Source: JBCBTJ01 sp964597685 (lineage in GTDB: Bacteria > Pseudomonadota > Alphaproteobacteria > Caulobacterales > Hyphomonadaceae). From it: a stretch of DNA of 17,928 bases. The DNA is taken from the NCBI GenBank assembly GCA_964597685.1, contig CAZQZC010000048.1, positions 1-17,928 on the forward strand, written 5' to 3'. The notes under the pieces are model-generated. The model saw nothing but the letters and a program-made list of their open reading frames with translations. It did no database searches and was not told where the DNA came from. Below are positions 14,743 through 17,928 of this stretch, piece by piece. A program made the position numbers and the translations under genes. Each line of letters begins with the position of its first letter. The first letter of the stretch is position 1.

Positions 14743-15119
14743 AGATCTGATATCGCTGTTACATCGGTGACCTGATAGGTCAGCGCACCGTCTTCGTGGT
14801 GATGAATGGTGACGTATTCGCCTTCTTCGAAAACATGATCGCCGAGCCGATATCCTTCCTCGTCGGGGCCTTCCAGGTCCTCGTCGTCATAGTGAAAGCG
14901 CCAATGGGCGCCGCGATGGGTCAGCCTCCCGTCTGCGGCTTCATCTGGATCAGGATGAAACCGCCGCACATGGCACTGGTCCCGCACCTCACGCCATGTC
15001 TCCAGGTCAAGATGGCGATCATCGGTTAACGGCGCGACGATGAAGTACCCCTGATCAACCTCGCCGACGGGGTGTCCGGGATTTCGCGCCATCTGAAGCG
15101 TAATGCGATAAAGCGTCAT
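14739..15119 (-). CDS. small acidic conserved hypothetical protein
   Basis: A 126-residue soluble protein without signal peptide or membrane span. MTLYRITLQMARNPGHPVGE opens it. A second part reads GRLTHRGAHWRFHYDDED, then GYRLGDHVFEEGEYVTIHHH and LTYQVTDV. The alternation of short strands with acidic turns suggests a small beta barrel. The many His and Asp/Glu could bind metal, which is only a guess. I recall similar unnamed proteins in alphaproteobacteria. AGGAG lies about 10 bases before the ATG. It lies 16 bases after the universal stress protein gene on the same strand, so the two form an operon and the protein may share a stress-related role. Confidence 0.75.
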   Translation of the reverse strand: MTLYRITLQMARNPGHPVGEVDQGYFIVAPLTDDRHLDLETWREVRDQCHVRRFHPDPDEAADGRLTHRGAHWRFHYDDEDLEGPDEEGYRLGDHVFEEGEYVTIHHHEDGALTYQVTDVTAISDL

Positions 15120-15135
15120 AATTGGCCGTCTCCTC

Positions 15136-15966
15136 TCAGTGCGACAACGCCAGGGCCGGCCCGGCTTCCGCTTTCAAGACCCCGCGCGTGGCGCCGCCGA
15201 ACAGGAACTCCCCCGCTCGACTGTGTCCGTAGGCGCCCATGACGAGTAGCGCCGCGTCTGAGGCCGCCTCGAGCAATCCTTTCGCAATCCCCCCAGAGAA
15301 TGTGGCCCTCTCGGCAGCGACTCCCCGGCGCTCAAGCCAAGCCTCCAACCGGGCCGGCTCACCCGCCTCGCCGTCGCGATTTGGTTTCAAATCGTCGGGG
15401 TTCTGGGCGATGATGGCGCGGTCGAAGGTCCGGATCAGAGGCTCATGAAACATGACGGCTCGGGCGGCCTCCGGGCTTCCGTCCCAGGCGATGACGACAG
15501 GCCCGCTCGTAAACGCCTTTGCGCCGGGTAAAAGAACCGGCAGCCGCGCATCCATAAGGACCGATTCAAAGGCGCGCGAGAGCGCCGAGGGCGATTTGCC
15601 GTCGAGGCGCGGAAACACAATTCCATCCGACAGAACCGCAGCCTGGGCGCAGATCATATCGGGCAGCCCGACGACGTGCTCGAACCGCCACTTGCCCGCC
15701 TCAAGCCCAGCGGCGCCGCAAGTTTCCGAGACCATCTCCTGGAGATCGGCGACAAGCTCCTCTTGCGCTTCGCGCACCTGCGCGACCGCAAGCGTGCCCA
15801 CCCCGACTGCAAACTCCGAGGAAGCGTAGATGAACGCACCCGAGGGGTCGGGCAGCGGCGCTATTGCGTGCAGATCGGTCTGGAGCCGTTTTGACAAGGC
15901 TATCGCGTGGTCCAGCGCGCCTCGGCTGGCGTCATCCGTGTTCGACAAAGCGACGATCAAACTCAC
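15136..15966 (-). CDS. tandem-domain universal stress protein (UspA family)
   Basis: A 276-residue cytoplasmic protein of two Usp modules. The first (SLIVALSNTDDASRGALDHA, residues 1 to about 148) lacks a clear nucleotide motif. The second begins GPVVIAWDGSPEAARAV and ends LLVMGAYGHSRAGEFLFGGA followed by TRGVL, the ATP-binding G-2x-G-9x-G pattern (Gly244, Gly247, Gly257), so this half probably binds nucleotide. Start choice: GGGAGG abuts the ATG at 15972 with no spacing but lies 6 bases before a GTG at 15966, so I take the GTG; the difference is two residues. A longer reading to a TTG at 16005 has no support. It is the first gene of a pair with the small acidic protein. Such proteins are usually induced by starvation or oxygen limitation. 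Confidence 0.87.
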   Translation of the reverse strand: MSLIVALSNTDDASRGALDHAIALSKRLQTDLHAIAPLPDPSGAFIYASSEFAVGVGTLAVAQVREAQEELVADLQEMVSETCGAAGLEAGKWRFEHVVGLPDMICAQAAVLSDGIVFPRLDGKSPSALSRAFESVLMDARLPVLLPGAKAFTSGPVVIAWDGSPEAARAVMFHEPLIRTFDRAIIAQNPDDLKPNRDGEAGEPARLEAWLERRGVAAERATFSGGIAKGLLEAASDAALLVMGAYGHSRAGEFLFGGATRGVLKAEAGPALALSH

Positions 15967-16066
15967 GCGCATCCTCCCGGGTCTCAGCAAATCCTGCGTC
16001 CACAAATTTGGCGGCGGACGTCAAAGCATGAAACTCGGCAGATTACGTAGGGCGTCGGGCGCCAGC

Positions 16067-17485
16067 TTACTTGACCAAACGGGTTTCCGGGAACGTCGCG
16101 TGCCACCCAAACCAGAAAGCCCGGTGGTAAGGCAGCCGTTCCAAGATCCGGCCGTCGTCAGACGTCAGCTGCGCTTCGTCCAAGGTCCAGGTTCGCCCGC
16201 TGCTGTCTGTCAGCGTGCTATCGCGGTCATATTCGACAAACTCGACGTCGCCCGGATCATAGACCCGGTTGGCGCCGCTCGCGTCGGTTAGAACCACCAG
16301 CTTCTGCGGGCCAACGCGATCGGTGTAGATCGGGTTCTGATCCAGAAACTGCGTGTCGATCGCCAATTGCCGATTGGGCGCGGCGGGGAAACGGAGCGCG
16401 ACCACTTCTTGCTTGTTCTTCAGACGTTTGTCGTCGAACGGCGTGTTGAACATCAGCCGGTCGGTCGCGAAGTATTCCTTATACGCCACGCCCTCGCTGT
16501 AATCGCGCCGGTGGCCCGTTTTGAGGGAGAGAACCTGCGTGTCGGGGTGGCGGCGCTTCCACTCGCCCCAGGTCGTCGTCACGACCGAGAGATGCTCCAG
16601 CTGGATCCCGCTGTCGGCGAGCGGTCCGAGAACGGGCTCGCCCTTGATCGTGTTCCACAGCGACTGAGTCGCGCGATCATACATCAATTTGTTGGAGCGA
16701 TAGAGAAAGCCCGATGTGCCGAGCTCGTGATTCACGCCATCGACCCTTGTTTTATATGGAATAACCGTCCCACAGAGCGTGCAGTAAACGCCTGCGATCT
16801 CGACCCCGCCAACCGTGTCGACGAACATTTCGTGCCAGGCCAGGATGCGCTTCGGGTAAGCTCGGGCGTCGCCGTTGATCTCGATGCCGAAAACGATGTT
16901 GTCGTCGGCTAGAAAGTCCGCCTCGTCGGCTGCGATCATGTCCGGCCCGCGCAGGGGCGGAATGCCGTCTTGGCGCACGCCGCCCCAACGAATCTCGTCG
17001 AGCCGAATGCGCGACGTTTGCTGCCGGCCGGAGAAATACGTTTTAAATTTGGGGTCTATGATGCTGTATAGCTCGCCCTTGAAATCGGCGTAATCGACGG
17101 AGATGACTTCCGGCTGGTTCCAAAGCCATTGGAACCAAGCCTGCGCGTTATATCCAAACGACTGGCCCGTCTGACGCTCCAGAATATCGAACACACCGAT
17201 TTCCGTGCGCGTCGTCGCAGACAGGATGGCGATCTCGATGACGTGCGGAATCTGAGCCGGATGGAAGTTTTCCTCCAGCGTTTTCAGAGCTTTATCAATC
17301 TCCTCATTATCGCTCGACGCGAGCAGGTCGAAGTAGACATCCCAATCAACGGTCGTGTTCACCGTACGCGGCATCACGATTTCGGCCTGGGCCTCGGCGG
17401 GGGGCGCAGTGCGGCCGACCCAAGCGGCGGCCAGCAGGGCTGCAACGCCGGCGGAGGCGAAGAGGACGGTCGGGGTCACGCGCAT
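16067..17485 (-). CDS. exported DUF3179-family protein
   Basis: A 472-residue protein. The N-terminus VLFASAGVAALLAAAWVG is a signal peptide or membrane anchor, so the rest should be periplasmic. An N-terminal helical region of about 170 residues (DWDVYFDLLASSDNEEIDKA and QAWFQWLWNQPEV) precedes the DUF3179 domain. That domain shows FGIEINGDARAYPKRILAWH, GVYCTLCGTVIPYK with a CxxC-like pair Cys235/Cys238, ELGTSGFLYRSNKLMYDR, SLWNTIKGEPVLG and, at the end, AFWFGWHATFPETRLV. The family is widespread in marine bacteria and has no established activity that I know; the YC.LC motif suggests metal or redox chemistry. GGAGA lies about 8 bases before the ATG. It stands alone, with 100 bases to the Usp gene downstream and 235 to FadB upstream. 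Confidence 0.87.
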   Translation of the reverse strand: MRVTPTVLFASAGVAALLAAAWVGRTAPPAEAQAEIVMPRTVNTTVDWDVYFDLLASSDNEEIDKALKTLEENFHPAQIPHVIEIAILSATTRTEIGVFDILERQTGQSFGYNAQAWFQWLWNQPEVISVDYADFKGELYSIIDPKFKTYFSGRQQTSRIRLDEIRWGGVRQDGIPPLRGPDMIAADEADFLADDNIVFGIEINGDARAYPKRILAWHEMFVDTVGGVEIAGVYCTLCGTVIPYKTRVDGVNHELGTSGFLYRSNKLMYDRATQSLWNTIKGEPVLGPLADSGIQLEHLSVVTTTWGEWKRRHPDTQVLSLKTGHRRDYSEGVAYKEYFATDRLMFNTPFDDKRLKNKQEVVALRFPAAPNRQLAIDTQFLDQNPIYTDRVGPQKLVVLTDASGANRVYDPGDVEFVEYDRDSTLTDSSGRTWTLDEAQLTSDDGRILERLPYHRAFWFGWHATFPETRLVK

Positions 17486-17675
17486 GTCAGCGTCTCCGTT
17501 GCGATTTTGCGCATCAGAGCGTTATTTGCGAGCAAGTCGACTAAACTTCGATCACGCAACAGCGAGCAGCCGCCGCGGGGGATAGGCGCAAATCTATCCA
17601 CGGAACTGAGCGCGGCGCCGGCGCCTAATCCCGCCGCATCCAAGCCTAATCCTGTCCGAAACAGTATCGGTGTCG

Positions 17676-17709
17676 GTGCGAGCGGCGACAAAACGGGCGC
17701 CGCTCGCAC
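17676..17709 (-). terminator. 12-bp hairpin after the FadB-type gene
   Basis: GTGCGAGCGGCG and CGCCGCTCGCAC pair perfectly around a ten-base loop, 11 bases after the FadB stop. It lacks a T tract on the minus strand, so it may end transcription with Rho help or protect the transcript 3' end. The remainder of the 235-base gap (17486-17720) shows only a short palindrome at 17614-17625 and no gene. Confidence 0.45.
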
Positions 17710-17720
17710 GCAATCGGCCC

Positions 17721-17928
17721 TTAAGCCGCCGCTTTCTCAGCCTCGGCAGGGGGAAAGCGTTCATAGAAGCTCTCACCCTTTGCCGCCATGTCGCGCAAGA
17801 GAGCCGGTGGACGGAAGCGCTCGCCATATTTGTCGGCCAGCCGATCAGCTTCTTCGACAAAGGCCTTCACGCCACATTTCAGATCGATGTAGGAGACCGC
17901 GCCGCCCGTATAGGGTGCGAAGCCCCAG
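17721..17928 (-). CDS. C-terminal end of multifunctional fatty-acid oxidation protein (FadB/FadJ type)
   Basis: The last 68 residues of a gene whose start lies beyond the window. They read WGFAPYTGGAVSYID, KAFVEEADRLADKYGERFRP, PALLRDMAAKGESFYE and end AEKAAA. GWGFAPYTGGA..YID and the KYG.RF.PP.LL..MA..G..FY pattern are the well-known C-terminus of the enoyl-CoA hydratase/3-hydroxyacyl-CoA dehydrogenase alpha subunit. The enzyme performs the second and third steps of the beta-oxidation spiral. Its thiolase partner (FadA) is often encoded right next to it; downstream of this gene no thiolase follows, so any partner would be upstream or elsewhere. FadB and FadJ cannot be told apart from this piece. 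Confidence 0.85.
   Translation of the reverse strand, partial: WGFAPYTGGAVSYIDLKCGVKAFVEEADRLADKYGERFRPPALLRDMAAKGESFYERFPPAEAEKAAA

Noticed and set aside
16003..16005. TTG as start of the universal stress protein
   Set aside because: No ribosome binding site, and the added 11-13 residues do not belong to the Usp fold. The ATG/GTG starts at 15972/15966 directly follow GGGAGG.
17614..17625. Perfect 12-base palindrome GGCGCCGGCGCC
   Set aside because: Expected by chance in GC-rich DNA, and it does not lie at a recognisable operator position. Noted only as part of the intergenic gap.

Overview
The window is chromosomal DNA of high GC content, densely packed on both strands. It fits an alphaproteobacterium of the Caulobacter/Hyphomonas/Parvularcula kind. 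The pointers are two small lipoproteins with the TPYQP motif resembling a family I know from Caulobacter (CC0125/CC1285 type), a subfamily I haloalkane dehalogenase, and the style of the fatty-acid oxidation genes. The taxonomic placement is an inference. I see no rRNA, tRNA, CRISPR array, complete insertion sequence, integrase or phage gene.

Layout, left to right. (a) 1-1225, minus: acyl-CoA dehydrogenase, cut by the window start only a few residues before its end. (b) 1345-4446: a lipoprotein (minus), a VOC-fold protein (minus), a divergent DhlA-like haloalkane dehalogenase (plus), a second lipoprotein of the same family (plus), then a small, strikingly basic secreted protein (minus). (c) 4686-5893, plus: a thiolase gene split by an apparent one-base deletion. 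(d) 5948-6292, minus: the decayed remnant of a flavin amine oxidase. (e) 6358-7166, minus: a small conserved protein and a four-helix DoxX-like membrane protein. (f) 7362-10213, plus: a lone DNA cytosine-5 methyltransferase followed by a 546-residue acidic Pro/Glu/Ala-rich protein. (g) 10221-11309, minus: a long glutathione S-transferase-like protein. (h) 11540-14742, plus: an exported S9 peptidase, a carboxymuconolactone-decarboxylase-family protein and a second VOC protein, closely spaced. (i) 14739-15966, minus: a tandem-domain universal stress protein and a small acidic protein. (j) 16067-17485, minus: an exported DUF3179 protein. (k) 17721-17928, minus: the C-terminal end of a FadB/FadJ-type multifunctional fatty-acid oxidation protein, cut by the window end.

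Three beta-oxidation enzymes (dehydrogenase, thiolase, hydratase/3-hydroxyacyl-CoA dehydrogenase) lie in the window, but about 3.5 kb and 12 kb apart and on both strands, so they are not one operon here. Most other genes look like detoxification or envelope functions (dehalogenase, GST, VOC and CMD proteins, DoxX, USP, secreted peptidase).

The items most worth a second look are the amine oxidase relic, the thiolase frameshift, the basic secreted protein, the long disordered protein behind the methyltransferase, and the lipoprotein pair flanking the dehalogenase. I do not see convincing evidence of a new multi-gene system.
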